DNA from: Bacteroidota bacterium
Lineage (GTDB): Bacteria > Bacteroidota > Bacteroidia > UKL13-3
Length of the DNA stretch: 64,000 bases
Reading direction: 5' to 3'
Assembly: GCA_027491085.1 (NCBI GenBank)
Contig: JAIXWW010000005.1
Span: forward strand, 34,982 to 98,981
The notes beneath the pieces were generated by a model. It was not told the origin of the DNA. It worked only from the letters and a program-made list of their open reading frames with translations, and did not search any database. Below, one piece after another: positions 28,160 through 38,077 of this stretch. The position numbers and the translations under genes are program-made. How positions within the stretch are numbered: position 1 is the stretch's first letter; each line of letters begins with the position of its first letter.

Positions 28160-30061
28160 TTATTGAGCAAAACCCAACCAACGTTTAACAACTGAGAATA
28201 AAACTGCCTCTTCTTTTTCTAAAGTAGGTACTCTTTTGCGCTCAGGTGCAGGAACTGCTTTTGGCTCAGATAATGGGTCTAACTGACCTTCATCTGGAGT
28301 TGTTTGTGGAATGAAATCGCTTTCGTGTCCTGGTACGCTGTAATCGTATGGCCAACGATAAACGTGAGGAATTTCTCCTGGCCAGTTGCCATGTAAATGT
28401 TTAACTGGAGTAGTCCACTCTAAAGTGTTACTTTCCCAAGGGTTTTGAACCGCTTTTTTACCTTTAAACATACTATAGAAGAAATTGAATAAGAAAATGA
28501 ACTGTGCTATACCACCTATAAATGCAGCATAAGTGATGAATTTGTTCATATCAACAAATACATTGAACTGATCGTAAGCAGTAAATGCGTAATACCTACG
28601 AGGAACACCTGCTAAGCCCATAAAGTGCATAGGGAAGAACACACAATAAGCAGAAACGATTGTCATCCAGAAATGGATATGACCCAAGCTTTCATTCATT
28701 GTTCTACCAAACATTTTAGGATACCAATGGTAAATACCACATAACATACCAAAAATAGCAGCACTACCCATTACTAAATGGAAATGAGCAACCACAAAGT
28801 ATGAATCATGTAAGTTAATATCTAATGCAGCATTTCCTAGGAAAATACCTGTTAAACCACCCGAAATAAAGAATGATACTAAACCAATAGCAAACATCAT
28901 TTGAGGATTTAAACGCAAGTTACCTTGCCATAAAGTACCTAAATAGTTAAATGTTTTTACAGCCGAAGGAACAGCAATGATTAATGTTCCCAACATGAAT
29001 ACTGAACCTAAGAACGGATTCATACCGGTAATGAACATATGGTGCCCCCAAACAATGAACGATAGAATAGCAATAGCCATAATTGAACCAATCATTGCAC
29101 GGTAACCAAAAATTGGCTTACGAGCATTAGTTGCAATAACTTCAGAAGTAATACCTAAAGCAGGTAATAAAATAATATACACCTCAGGGTGACCTAAGAA
29201 CCAAAATAAATGTTGGAATAAAATAGGTGAACCACCAACTCTTTCAATTCCACCAGCTAAATCAGCAGGAATTTCATTTAAGTAGAAAGATGTTCCAAAA
29301 CTTCTATCAAATACTAATAATAATGAACCACCAAATAAAACTGGGAAAGATAAAATACCTAAAATAGCAGTAAATGTAAATGCCCAAATAGTTAAAGGCA
29401 TTCTAGTCATTTTCATACCTTTGGTACGCATGTTAACCACAGTAGCTACATAGTTGATACCACCTAATAGTGAAGATACAATGAACATAATCATAGATAC
29501 TAACCATAAAGTCATACCAGTACCAGAACCAGGGATTGCTTTTGGCAATGCTGATAGCGGTGGGTAAATTGTCCAACCTGCAGAAGCTGGTCCACCTTGC
29601 ACAAATAATGAGCAAATCATTATTACCGATGAGGTAAAGAAGAACCAATATGATAACATGTTCATGAAAGGCGAAGCCATATCACGAGCACCAACTTGTA
29701 ATGGAATTAATAAATTACTAAATGTACCACTCAAACCAGCTGTTAATACAAAGAATACCATAATGGTACCATGAATAGTAATTAAAGCTAAATAGAAATT
29801 AGGATCTAATTTTCCACCTTTACCCCACTCACCTAAAATAGTTTCAAAAATTGGAAACTTAGTATCAGGATAAGCAAGTTGTAAACGGAAAACTAACGAC
29901 ATTAACATTCCAATTGTACCCATAATGATACCAGTTATTAAAAACTGTTTTGATATCATTTTGTGGTCCATACTAAAAATGTACTTCGAAATGAAGGTCT
30001 CTTTGTGATGGCCGTGGTCATCGTGGTGATGTCCATCGGTATGCATTGCAACTGCGCTCAT
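28160..30061 (-). CDS. ctaD: Cytochrome c oxidase subunit I
   Basis: A 633-residue catalytic subunit of a heme-copper oxidase with 12 or more helices. It has ligands for heme a, heme a3 and CuB: the early TIHGTIMVFF His, the WFLGHPEVYIILLP motif with the His-Tyr pair of CuB, WGHHMF, and VVAHFHLVMGS. GHPEVY and the Tyr indicate an A-type enzyme. The N-terminus is rich in His (HTDGHHHDDHGHHK), which may bind metal. About 100 C-terminal residues after the last helix form a Pro-rich tail seen in the Bacteroidota form. Subunit II is encoded 34 bp upstream. Confidence 0.97.
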   Translation of the reverse strand: MSAVAMHTDGHHHDDHGHHKETFISKYIFSMDHKMISKQFLITGIIMGTIGMLMSLVFRLQLAYPDTKFPIFETILGEWGKGGKLDPNFYLALITIHGTIMVFFVLTAGLSGTFSNLLIPLQVGARDMASPFMNMLSYWFFFTSSVIMICSLFVQGGPASAGWTIYPPLSALPKAIPGSGTGMTLWLVSMIMFIVSSLLGGINYVATVVNMRTKGMKMTRMPLTIWAFTFTAILGILSFPVLFGGSLLLVFDRSFGTSFYLNEIPADLAGGIERVGGSPILFQHLFWFLGHPEVYIILLPALGITSEVIATNARKPIFGYRAMIGSIMAIAILSFIVWGHHMFITGMNPFLGSVFMLGTLIIAVPSAVKTFNYLGTLWQGNLRLNPQMMFAIGLVSFFISGGLTGIFLGNAALDINLHDSYFVVAHFHLVMGSAAIFGMLCGIYHWYPKMFGRTMNESLGHIHFWMTIVSAYCVFFPMHFMGLAGVPRRYYAFTAYDQFNVFVDMNKFITYAAFIGGIAQFIFLFNFFYSMFKGKKAVQNPWESNTLEWTTPVKHLHGNWPGEIPHVYRWPYDYSVPGHESDFIPQTTPDEGQLDPLSEPKAVPAPERKRVPTLEKEEAVLFSVVKRWLGFAQ

Positions 30062-30095
30062 ATATATCTATTATTTTATTTCTAAGTGTTAAAAA

Positions 30096-31241
30096 TTAAT
30101 TTGAAGCCAAAGGGCTATTTTTTATTTTAAAAGAAAAAGCATTGTTAGTTTCAGTACCTTTTGCTGTTAAAGCTGGTTGTTGTTTAATCCATTTTTCGAA
30201 TTCTTCTTCCGAATCAACTATTACTTTCATTTTCATTCGGTAATGCGCACTTCCACAAATTTTGTTACATAACAATATGTAATCAAAATTAGGATTATCC
30301 AATTTAACACGCATTTCGTTGGTTGTTAAAGTGGGTGTAAAACTAAATTTAGTTGGTAAACCTGGTACCACATTCATTTGAACTCTAAAATGAGGTAAAT
30401 ATGCTGAGTGAATTACATCTTTCGCTCTAAAATGCAAATAAATATCTCTGTTAACTGGAATATGTAATTCGCTAGTAATAATATCATCACCAGCAAATTC
30501 TTTAGTACTATCTACACCTAAAGCATTTACTACACCCATTTGACGGAAATCGTATCTGCCCAATTTATTATCAGCACCACTGTAGCGAGCATTCCAAGCA
30601 AATTGGTAGCCAAATACTTCTATGTTCATTGCATTTTCTGATTTACTTGAAGTCATATGATTCCAAACTATTAAACCTCTAACCACTAAAATTGTTAGAA
30701 CAAAAGTTGGAATAATTGTCCAAATTAACTCTAATTTATGATTATCAGGATAATGCAATGCTTTGCGTTTCAAGTTTTCTTTGTATTTGTAGGTGTACCA
30801 AAACAATAATATTTGGGTTATTACAAAAACCACACCTGTTAATACTAAAGTAATCATAAACATATTATCATACTCTTGAGCATGTGCTGAGGCAGCTGGC
30901 AAAGCGAACAATGTTAGTTTACCGTGAACCATAAACTCCCAAACTGTTGCAGCTAAACCTACTACTAAAAATACTAATGCCAAATTAGCATTAATTCTTC
31001 CCCAATTAATAATTGGTTTCTTTTGAACATCACCAACTTTCGATAAAATATCGAAAACCATTCCAATAATAAAAACCAACAAAATAGCAATTCCTGCGAT
31101 TAACCAGTTAATATTACTAGCTGTTGATTGAGCCGCGTCAGCTGCTTCCTCGTTCATATCTTGCGCAAATACTGATAAGCTACTAAAAAGTAACATAGCT
31201 ATCATTAATACAAAAGATGCTTTAATTTTCAAATGCTTCAT
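30096..31241 (-). CDS. ctaC: Cytochrome c oxidase subunit II
   Basis: A 381-residue subunit that takes electrons from cytochrome c. A signal peptide (ending SVFAQ) is followed by a first extra helix (about 45-65), a second (about 82-105) and then the two standard subunit II helices. The periplasmic cupredoxin domain has a complete CuA site: His in DVIHSAYLPHF and the cluster Cys325, Cys329, His333, Met336. There is no fused cytochrome c domain. It is the first gene of the minus-strand oxidase cluster. No alternative complex III genes precede it, unlike in several related genomes. Confidence 0.96.
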   Translation of the reverse strand: MKHLKIKASFVLMIAMLLFSSLSVFAQDMNEEAADAAQSTASNINWLIAGIAILLVFIIGMVFDILSKVGDVQKKPIINWGRINANLALVFLVVGLAATVWEFMVHGKLTLFALPAASAHAQEYDNMFMITLVLTGVVFVITQILLFWYTYKYKENLKRKALHYPDNHKLELIWTIIPTFVLTILVVRGLIVWNHMTSSKSENAMNIEVFGYQFAWNARYSGADNKLGRYDFRQMGVVNALGVDSTKEFAGDDIITSELHIPVNRDIYLHFRAKDVIHSAYLPHFRVQMNVVPGLPTKFSFTPTLTTNEMRVKLDNPNFDYILLCNKICGSAHYRMKMKVIVDSEEEFEKWIKQQPALTAKGTETNNAFSFKIKNSPLASN

Positions 31242-31494
31242 TGGTATAATTCTATTAATTTTATTGTGTAAATGTGTTGCAATATAATGATGGTGTCAAA
31301 TAGTAGTAAAAATAATTTTATCTATTGACAATTATCATTGAAAATATAGACATCAAGTAGGATTAAATTTAACATTCACAATGTTTTAGCGGTTTTTAAG
31401 TTGTTGAAAAATATTTTTTATCAATTATATTCTGCAAAATAATAATTTAACAGTTCGGTATTGTTAATTTTTACATATTTGCAAACTGTAAAAT

Positions 31495-33618
31495 ATGCAA
31501 AAACAAGTTAATTATTTAATTCTAACATCATTTCTAATGCTAACCATCATTACTAGCAATTATGGTCAAGTAAAAAATGAAGGCAAATATACCAGTGCGG
31601 CTCGTTTAGGGCTTACTGTAAATAACTCGGGAACTATTGGCAGACCAAATGTAAGGTCAAATACAAGTGGCCCCCCTTCTATGGCATATCCAACAGGAAG
31701 TGGGGTTGAACATTTATTTGAAGGTGGAATTTGGATAGGAGCCTATGTTAATGGACAACCTAGGGTTTCAACCTCATCATCAGAGAGCAGCGCTGGTTAT
31801 TCAACTGGAGCGGCAAATTTTGAATTTACTCCATTAACAAATATTGTAGAAAAATCAAATCTTACCAAAAGTCCAAACTATTCTAAATCGGCTATATCAC
31901 ATCAAGATTTTGTAATGACCATTACCGACAGTAATGTTATAATTCCAGGAACTTCTATTCCAATTAACGGACATGACAACCCACTGAAGGCAGTAGTAAA
32001 AGTGGAAGTCCTAAATTGGAATTATTCATACGCTGATTATTTTGTTATTTTAAATTATACAATCACTAATAAAAGTAAGCAACGCTGGGATTCTATTTAT
32101 ATAGGAAACTTTAGCGACTTAGTGGTTCGAAATGTAAATGTAACAAGAGAAACAGGTTCCTTATTTTTTCAAAGAGGAAGAAATTTTGTTGATACAAAAA
32201 ACAGTGCTATTGTAGCCTACATGGCTGCTAAAAATGCGGATGATTATAACTTTATCAGTTCATATGGCGCTATGCAGTTTTTGGGTGTAGATTGGAAAGG
32301 TTTATTTTTTAATCCTTCAAAACCCGAAATATTTACCAATAAAGGTTTTACTGCTCCAACTTTTAATGCAAATTTTTGGACTTTTGGTTCTACAACTCCT
32401 CCATATATTGGTCCCAACGATGAACAAACTCGTTTTAGTAAATTGGCAGCAGGTATTGATTCAAATGATTTAAACTCAACATCGGGCCCAACTTATGGGC
32501 CTGCATCTAATTGGTTACAATTAATGAGTGTAGGTCCTTTTCGTCAGTTAGAACCTGATTCAAGCATGACCTACACCATTGCATTTGTTTGTGCAAAACA
32601 GTTAAGAGAGGCAACTCAAAATCAATCGTTAACTATATTAAGTACAGAGGCTTCTCAAAAAGAATTAAAAGAACATTTTAATAGAAGTAGATCGACCTAT
32701 GTGGGTGAAGATTCTGATGAAAATGGTATTTATAGTGTTGATAAGGATTTAAATAAAAATGGCAAATTAGATAGGTTTGTATTACCCGAACCGCCTGAAG
32801 ATCCAAAAGTAAAAATTATAGCTAGCGATAAAAAGGCAACAATTTATTGGAGTAATAATGCCGAATCATCAGTTGATCCAATTACAAGAGAAAAAGATTT
32901 TGAAGGATACAAAATATATTCTAGTAAAGTTGGAGATGATTTGAAACCAAATTTTACTGATGCAAGGAATTTAATTGGACAGTGGGATAGTACAGGGAAT
33001 GATGTTGGTTTTAACAACGGATTTGATTTAATTAAATTACCGCAACCTATTACTTTTGATGGAGATACAACCAAATATTATTATTATTACACACTAAATA
33101 ATTTAAGTAATGGTTGGCAGTATTTAGTTATTGTAACAGCATTTGATAAAGGCAATAAAAAACTAAATCTTGAACCGCTTGAATCATCTTTTAGTGGTAA
33201 TGATTTCAGGGTTTTTAGCGGGAGCAATATCAATAATTTTACCAAAGAAGACCAAAATACAAAAGTAGGTGTTTATCCTAACCCCTACAGCACTAGCGCT
33301 GCTTGGGACGGAACAACCTCGAGAACCAAAAAGTTATATTTTAATAATTTACCTCAAAGCTGCGAAATTACCATTTACACTACTAGTGGTGATGTAATTG
33401 CCAATTTTAAACATGATGCAAATTCGTATAATGGTGAAGGAAACGCTTGGTTTGATAGGTTAAGTGATAGAGAAAAAACAGTAATGACTGGTGGAGAACA
33501 TGCTTGGGATTTGTTAAGTGATTCGAAAAACCAAATTACACAAGGAATTTATATGTATAGCGTAAAAGATTTACAAAGTGGTATCGTACAAACAGGTAAC
33601 TTTGCAGTAATAAAATAA
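31495..33618 (+). CDS. Large secreted protein with C-terminal NPY-type sorting-like domain
   Basis: A 707-residue exported protein (signal peptide ending SNYGQ). The N-terminal half has an ARLGLTVNNSGTIGRP opening and beta-rich segments also known from other Bacteroidota/Ignavibacteria secreted proteins of unknown function. An Asp/Asn-rich stretch at about 404-428 (DSDENG, DLNKNGKLD) resembles calcium-binding loops. A fibronectin-III-like domain follows (about 430-565), then a C-terminal beta domain (VGVYPNPYSTSAAWDG ... GIYMYSVKD ... GNFAVIK) that looks like a divergent type IX sorting or FlgD-like domain. I cannot assign an activity. It is followed by another large secreted protein 69 bp later. 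Confidence 0.72.
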   Translation: MQKQVNYLILTSFLMLTIITSNYGQVKNEGKYTSAARLGLTVNNSGTIGRPNVRSNTSGPPSMAYPTGSGVEHLFEGGIWIGAYVNGQPRVSTSSSESSAGYSTGAANFEFTPLTNIVEKSNLTKSPNYSKSAISHQDFVMTITDSNVIIPGTSIPINGHDNPLKAVVKVEVLNWNYSYADYFVILNYTITNKSKQRWDSIYIGNFSDLVVRNVNVTRETGSLFFQRGRNFVDTKNSAIVAYMAAKNADDYNFISSYGAMQFLGVDWKGLFFNPSKPEIFTNKGFTAPTFNANFWTFGSTTPPYIGPNDEQTRFSKLAAGIDSNDLNSTSGPTYGPASNWLQLMSVGPFRQLEPDSSMTYTIAFVCAKQLREATQNQSLTILSTEASQKELKEHFNRSRSTYVGEDSDENGIYSVDKDLNKNGKLDRFVLPEPPEDPKVKIIASDKKATIYWSNNAESSVDPITREKDFEGYKIYSSKVGDDLKPNFTDARNLIGQWDSTGNDVGFNNGFDLIKLPQPITFDGDTTKYYYYYTLNNLSNGWQYLVIVTAFDKGNKKLNLEPLESSFSGNDFRVFSGSNINNFTKEDQNTKVGVYPNPYSTSAAWDGTTSRTKKLYFNNLPQSCEITIYTTSGDVIANFKHDANSYNGEGNAWFDRLSDREKTVMTGGEHAWDLLSDSKNQITQGIYMYSVKDLQSGIVQTGNFAVIK

Positions 33619-33687
33619 TACATCGTTCTATAGCTATAGGAAAAATTCAGTAACCACAATTAATAAACAAAATAAACAAATAATATA

Positions 33688-36360
33688 ATGAAAAAAACAA
33701 TTCTACTAATCACAACCATATTGGGTGGATTAATTGCCAATGCGCAAAATCCGTATCCAATAGTACCTATTGACAGTGTTCAATTCGTAAACCCAACAAA
33801 ACTTAAATTAATTACTACTCCTGCTCAAGCAGCAACAGCCACCTTACCAGATTATACCACACCTGTTTTTAAAGATACCGTATATAAAGATACAGTTAGA
33901 ATTGAAGGTGTTGTTATAGCAAATCCAAAAGCATACGGGCTTTCAAAATCTCGTAAAGCAACATTTATTCAACGAAAAGGTGGAGGACCTTGGAGTGGAG
34001 TACAAGTAATGTGCGAACCTGCTGGAACAGGAACCGTATTAACTACACTTTTAGCTGAATCAAAATTTTATGACAATATGGTAGCTGGATATAAAGTTCG
34101 AGTTACAGGGGTTATCAGAGAATTTAGCCAAGGTGAAACTCAGGTAAATATGGTAAGAAGTAACCCAAATTGGGAGAATGGTGTAGAGCAATTGAGTTTA
34201 ACTCCAGATACGCTAGTTTATTCTGAAATAGGAGCAGACCAATTAATGAAAGGCAATCCTAACTCACAGCGTATTCAACAGAAAATTACTGGAGAACAAT
34301 GGGAAGGTACATTAGTAAGATTAAGAAATGTGACTGTTTATACTAGAATAGTAAGTGGAAATAGAACTACTTGGAGTGTTATTGATGATTTTGGAAATGT
34401 AATTGACATAAGAGATTTCTCATCATATTATAGAAACGATGACAATGGAGATTCGGCAACTTTAAATGCAATTAATCCTTCAAGATTTATTGCACCAGCA
34501 ATTGGAACAAGATTGGATTATATTCAAGGTGTTGTTACTGAGTATACTGTTACTAATCCCGCAGACGTAAGATATGGTATTGCCCCAATTTATCCAAATG
34601 ATTTTGCAATTTGTACTGCTTGCCCTCCTTCTATTAAATTTATAAGCAAAAACCCAACTACAATAAAATCAAGTGATACTACAAAATTAATTTTTGAAAT
34701 TACAGTTGGTGATACTACATTATCATCAAGTCAAGTATATTTCAAAAACTCTGTAACAAATACAATGGATTCAGTTGGATTAACACCAGTTCCTTCTTTT
34801 CCTAATTATTATCTAGCTCAAATTCCACCAACCAATACTGAATGTGAAATGAGCTATTGGGTAAGTGCTATTGATAAAAAAAATAGAACTACATTAGTTC
34901 CAGATCCATTTAATATTGGAAACAAATACTATATAACTGGTCCAAATGGCATAGATAAAATTAGTACATTACAATATAGCTCATTACCAAACGGAGCAAC
35001 AGTTTGGAATGGTGATTCATTGTTAAATATCAATGTTCATGGAATTGTAACAGGTAAAGGTTTTGGTGGCTTAATTACCATTCAAGATGGAAATGGTCCT
35101 AACTCGGCAATTTTTGTTGCTAGAAATTCAGGTGCTGATAGTACTGCCAAATGGAATGTGGGTGATTCAGTATTGATAACAAGGGCAACCGTAAGAGAAT
35201 CATTTGGAATAACTACTTTAAATAATATATTGAGTTCAGTTGTTTCATCAGGTAATCCATTACCTGCGTTCGAAACTTCATTATCTATAGATTCATTTGC
35301 TTTAGTAAATTCAAGTTATAGTCGTAAATGGGAAGGTGTTTTAATTAAATTTGATAGCTTAACAATTACCACCAAAAATCCTGACGAACCAACAGGTGCT
35401 TTTGGTGAATTTGGTATAAGTAGAAACGGTGGATCAACATTTAGAGTTGATGATTATAATGCTAACTTTAAGAACTTTAACAACTTAGTTTATGTCGGCA
35501 TGAAAATGAATTTTATTCAAGGACCTATGTACTTTGCAAATGGGAACTTTAAATTAATTCCTCGCGATGCAAATGATGCAGACTTTAGTAATATTGATAC
35601 CATTAAGCCAGTTATTACCTTAAATGGTGCTGCTACTATTAACATAAAAAAAGATAGTGCATACAATGAATTAGGTGCTACAGCTACCGATGATAAAGAT
35701 GGTAATATTACTGCAAATATTAGAACAAGTGGAACAGTAAATAATAAGGTTGCCGGCATTTATTATATATCTTATGCTGTTAACGATAAAGCAGGCAATA
35801 GTGATTCTGTTACAAGAATAATCAACGTTGTTGGACCTGATACAATTAAACCAATTATTACTTTAATAGGTAATAATCCTGATACAATAATGCAAAATAA
35901 ATCATACAATGATCCAGGTGCAACAGCAACTGACAATGTTGATGGTAATATTACCAACAAGATTACTAAACTTAGTATTTTAGACACAAGTAAAATTGGT
36001 ACCTATATCATTACTTATTCAGTTTCGGATTTAGCAGGTAATAAAGCTACCCAAGTTAGAACAGTAATTGTAACAAGAAATACCAGTGTTAAAAACATGA
36101 GTGCTTTGAATAATACAATTAAAGTTTACCCTTCCCCTGCATTCAATGAATTAAACATCAGCATTGAAAATATCAGTCAATTACCTGCCAATTTGGTAAT
36201 TTACGATATGCTTGGTAAAGAAGTTATCAAACAAACCATTACAACTAAAAACTTTAACGAGCAGTTAAATATTAGCCAATTAAACAATGGCGTTTACTTC
36301 TTAAATTTAAGTAATAACAATATGAAGCAAACTGTTAAATTTATTGTTTCTGGTAAATAA
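33688..36360 (+). CDS. Large secreted protein with DUF5011-type Ig domains and type A sorting domain
   Basis: An 890-residue exported protein with a signal peptide ending GLIANAQ. The first 630 residues contain two OB-fold-like/YdeI-like beta regions, with repeated RVTGV and GVVT strands and WEGTLVRL or WEGVLIKF motifs. Two bacterial Ig-like DUF5011 repeats follow (about 635-715 and 718-800), each with the ATATD, DGNIT and AGIYYISYAV or IGTYIITYSV pattern. The C-terminus (about 812-890) is a type A sorting domain (IKVYPSPAFNELNIS ... NNGVYFLNL). It should be exported by the type IX system. The substrate or partner is unknown. A terminator follows. Confidence 0.82.
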   Translation: MKKTILLITTILGGLIANAQNPYPIVPIDSVQFVNPTKLKLITTPAQAATATLPDYTTPVFKDTVYKDTVRIEGVVIANPKAYGLSKSRKATFIQRKGGGPWSGVQVMCEPAGTGTVLTTLLAESKFYDNMVAGYKVRVTGVIREFSQGETQVNMVRSNPNWENGVEQLSLTPDTLVYSEIGADQLMKGNPNSQRIQQKITGEQWEGTLVRLRNVTVYTRIVSGNRTTWSVIDDFGNVIDIRDFSSYYRNDDNGDSATLNAINPSRFIAPAIGTRLDYIQGVVTEYTVTNPADVRYGIAPIYPNDFAICTACPPSIKFISKNPTTIKSSDTTKLIFEITVGDTTLSSSQVYFKNSVTNTMDSVGLTPVPSFPNYYLAQIPPTNTECEMSYWVSAIDKKNRTTLVPDPFNIGNKYYITGPNGIDKISTLQYSSLPNGATVWNGDSLLNINVHGIVTGKGFGGLITIQDGNGPNSAIFVARNSGADSTAKWNVGDSVLITRATVRESFGITTLNNILSSVVSSGNPLPAFETSLSIDSFALVNSSYSRKWEGVLIKFDSLTITTKNPDEPTGAFGEFGISRNGGSTFRVDDYNANFKNFNNLVYVGMKMNFIQGPMYFANGNFKLIPRDANDADFSNIDTIKPVITLNGAATINIKKDSAYNELGATATDDKDGNITANIRTSGTVNNKVAGIYYISYAVNDKAGNSDSVTRIINVVGPDTIKPIITLIGNNPDTIMQNKSYNDPGATATDNVDGNITNKITKLSILDTSKIGTYIITYSVSDLAGNKATQVRTVIVTRNTSVKNMSALNNTIKVYPSPAFNELNISIENISQLPANLVIYDMLGKEVIKQTITTKNFNEQLNISQLNNGVYFLNLSNNNMKQTVKFIVSGK

Positions 36361-36381
36361 TTAAATTTAAACTAATTTTAA

Positions 36382-36417
36382 AAGCCCATTTGACATTAAG
36401 TTAAATGGGCTTTTTTA
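36382..36417 (+). terminator. Rho-independent terminator
   Basis: A 10-bp stem (AAGCCCATTT / AAATGGGCTT) with an 11-nt loop is followed by TTTT on the plus strand, 21 bp after the stop of the DUF5011 protein. Confidence 0.8.
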
Positions 36418-36485
36418 TTATCTAAAAAAACTGCTTTTTTTTGATTTAAAATTTTTGCTAATTGCAATAAATAAAAAAGAAAAAC

Positions 36486-36935
36486 ATGAAAAAAATTCTA
36501 ATTACTTTATTTAGCTTATTATCAATCTTATACAATTGCAAAGCACAACAAAGTGCAGATGATATTTTAGGGGTATGGGAAACAGGAAACGGAAAAGCAA
36601 GAGTTAAAATAACGAAAGTAGGAAACTATTATTTTGGTAGAATTGTATGGTTAAAAGAACCTTTAAACACTGAAGGAAAACCAAAATTAGACGTAAATAA
36701 TGAAGACCCTGCAAAACAAAGTAAACCGATTTTAGGATTACAATTGGTTGGTGGCTTCGAATACAAAAGTGCTAATTTATGGGAAGAGGGAACTATTTAC
36801 GACCCTGAAAGTGGCAAAACTTACAAGTGTAAAATTAATTTAGCCGATAAAAACACCATGGAGATTAGAGGCTTTATTGGTGTAAGTATGTTTGGCAGAA
36901 CTGATACTTGGAAAAGACTAGAACTGAAAAAGTAG
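36486..36935 (+). CDS. DUF2147 secreted protein
   Basis: A 149-residue exported protein with a signal peptide ending NCKAQ. The mature part is a small beta-barrel of the DUF2147 type: ILGVWETGNGKARVKI at the start, YYFGRIVWLKEP, a middle GTIYDPESGKTYKCKI motif, and the closing MFGRTDTWKR. The fold is lipocalin-like. Members are often induced by stress, but no biochemical function is established. It stands alone after a terminator, and its stop is followed at once by a 7-bp tandem repeat array. Confidence 0.85.
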   Translation: MKKILITLFSLLSILYNCKAQQSADDILGVWETGNGKARVKITKVGNYYFGRIVWLKEPLNTEGKPKLDVNNEDPAKQSKPILGLQLVGGFEYKSANLWEEGTIYDPESGKTYKCKINLADKNTMEIRGFIGVSMFGRTDTWKRLELKK

Positions 36936-36940
36936 CAAAC

Positions 36941-37003
36941 AGTTCTTAGTACTTAGTAATTAGTACTCAGTACATAGTTCTTACTTGTCAGTTTATAGTT
37001 TAA
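36941..37003. repeat. Tandem heptanucleotide array (consensus AGTNNTT, nine units)
   Basis: Nine consecutive 7-bp units can be read with no gap: agttctt, agtactt, agtaatt, agtactc, agtacat, agttctt, acttgtc, agtttat, agtttaa. Units vary at two or three positions, so the array is old or tolerant of change. It lies between the DUF2147 gene and a glycosyltransferase gene, 68 bp before the latter's start. Confidence 0.8.
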
Positions 37004-37031
37004 AAAATTTAGGCTTCGCTCAGCAGCCATA

Positions 37032-37073
37032 AATTCGTAATTCGTAATTTATAATTCTTAACCCGAAATTCAT
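37032..37073. repeat. Second heptanucleotide array (consensus AATTCGT) reaching the start codon
   Basis: Six 7-bp units read aattcgt, aattcgt, aatttat, aattctt, aacccga, aattcat; the last overlaps the ATG of the glycosyltransferase at 37072. The whole ribosome-binding region of that gene is therefore made of repeat units. Confidence 0.7.
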
Positions 37074-38007
37074 GCTCCAAACATTAACCATAATTATTCC
37101 TTGCTATAACGAAGAATTACTGATAGAAAAAACCTATCAAAGGGTTAATAATGTTCTTGAAAAGCTAGCGAATTATGAATCGAATATAATTTTTATAAAC
37201 GATGGTAGTAAGGATAAAACAGCTGAAAAACTAAATGTTATTGCAAATCAAAATTCAAATGTAAAGGTAATTCATTTTTCAAGGAATTTTGGTCATCAGG
37301 CGGCAGTTACTGCGGGTATAAACAATACTGAAACAGATTTAGCAATCATAATTGATGCCGATTTGCAAGATCCACCCGAACTTTTTGGTGAAATGTTGGA
37401 TTTATACAATTCATCCAATTGCAACGCAATTTATTGCGTAAGAAAAACTCGCAAAGGTGAAACTTTATTTAAAAAAATTACAGCCAAATATTTTTATAAA
37501 TTAATGGATAAATTAAGCGAAGTGCCTATTCCACTTGATACAGGCGACTTTAGGTTAATTGACAAAAACATCATTAATGAGTTTAAAAAATTAGGCGAAA
37601 AAAATAAATTTGTAAGAGGTTTAATCAGTTGGATTGGTTTTGTTCAAATTCCATTTTATTACGAGCGAGATTTGCGCCTAGAGGGTGAAACTAAATACCC
37701 GCTAAAAAAAATGATTCGTTTTGCCTTAAATGGCATTATGTATTTTTCAAAAAAACCATTGAAATTGGCCATTCAAATTGGATTTTTCAGTACAATAATT
37801 GCCTTGGCTTTGTTAATTTATATTCTTTATGGCTATTTTTTTAGCAATAAAGCTGTTGCGGGATGGGCAAGTACACTTACCATTGTGATATTTTTTGGAG
37901 GTATTCAATTGTTAACCATTGGCTTAGTTGCCCAATATATAGCCAATATTTTTGATGAAGTAAAAGGCAGACCTGATTACATAATTGCGCATAAAGTAAA
38001 TTTTTAA
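37072..38007 (+). CDS. GtrB/DPM1-like family 2 glycosyltransferase
   Basis: A 311-residue membrane-associated GT-A glycosyltransferase. The catalytic domain (about 1-230) has IIIPCYNEE, FINDGSKDKT, FSRNFGHQAA and the metal-binding DADLQDPPE motif. Two C-terminal helices (about 232-255 and 266-290) follow, then the short EVKGRPDYI tail typical of GtrB-like enzymes, which load a sugar onto undecaprenyl phosphate for surface decoration. It could supply the GT-C enzymes encoded at 41.8-46.6 kb, but that link is inference. Its start lies at the end of a heptamer array. Confidence 0.92.
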   Translation: MLQTLTIIIPCYNEELLIEKTYQRVNNVLEKLANYESNIIFINDGSKDKTAEKLNVIANQNSNVKVIHFSRNFGHQAAVTAGINNTETDLAIIIDADLQDPPELFGEMLDLYNSSNCNAIYCVRKTRKGETLFKKITAKYFYKLMDKLSEVPIPLDTGDFRLIDKNIINEFKKLGEKNKFVRGLISWIGFVQIPFYYERDLRLEGETKYPLKKMIRFALNGIMYFSKKPLKLAIQIGFFSTIIALALLIYILYGYFFSNKAVAGWASTLTIVIFFGGIQLLTIGLVAQYIANIFDEVKGRPDYIIAHKVNF

Positions 38008-38077
38008 ATTGTTTTAAAATGTTATTTTGCGACTGATTTAAAAACACAATTTTTCAATAACCTAATTATAAAATAAT

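Noticed and set aside
36941..37073. CRISPR-like array
   Set aside because: Units are 7 bp, directly joined and degenerate, with no spacers and no cas genes nearby.
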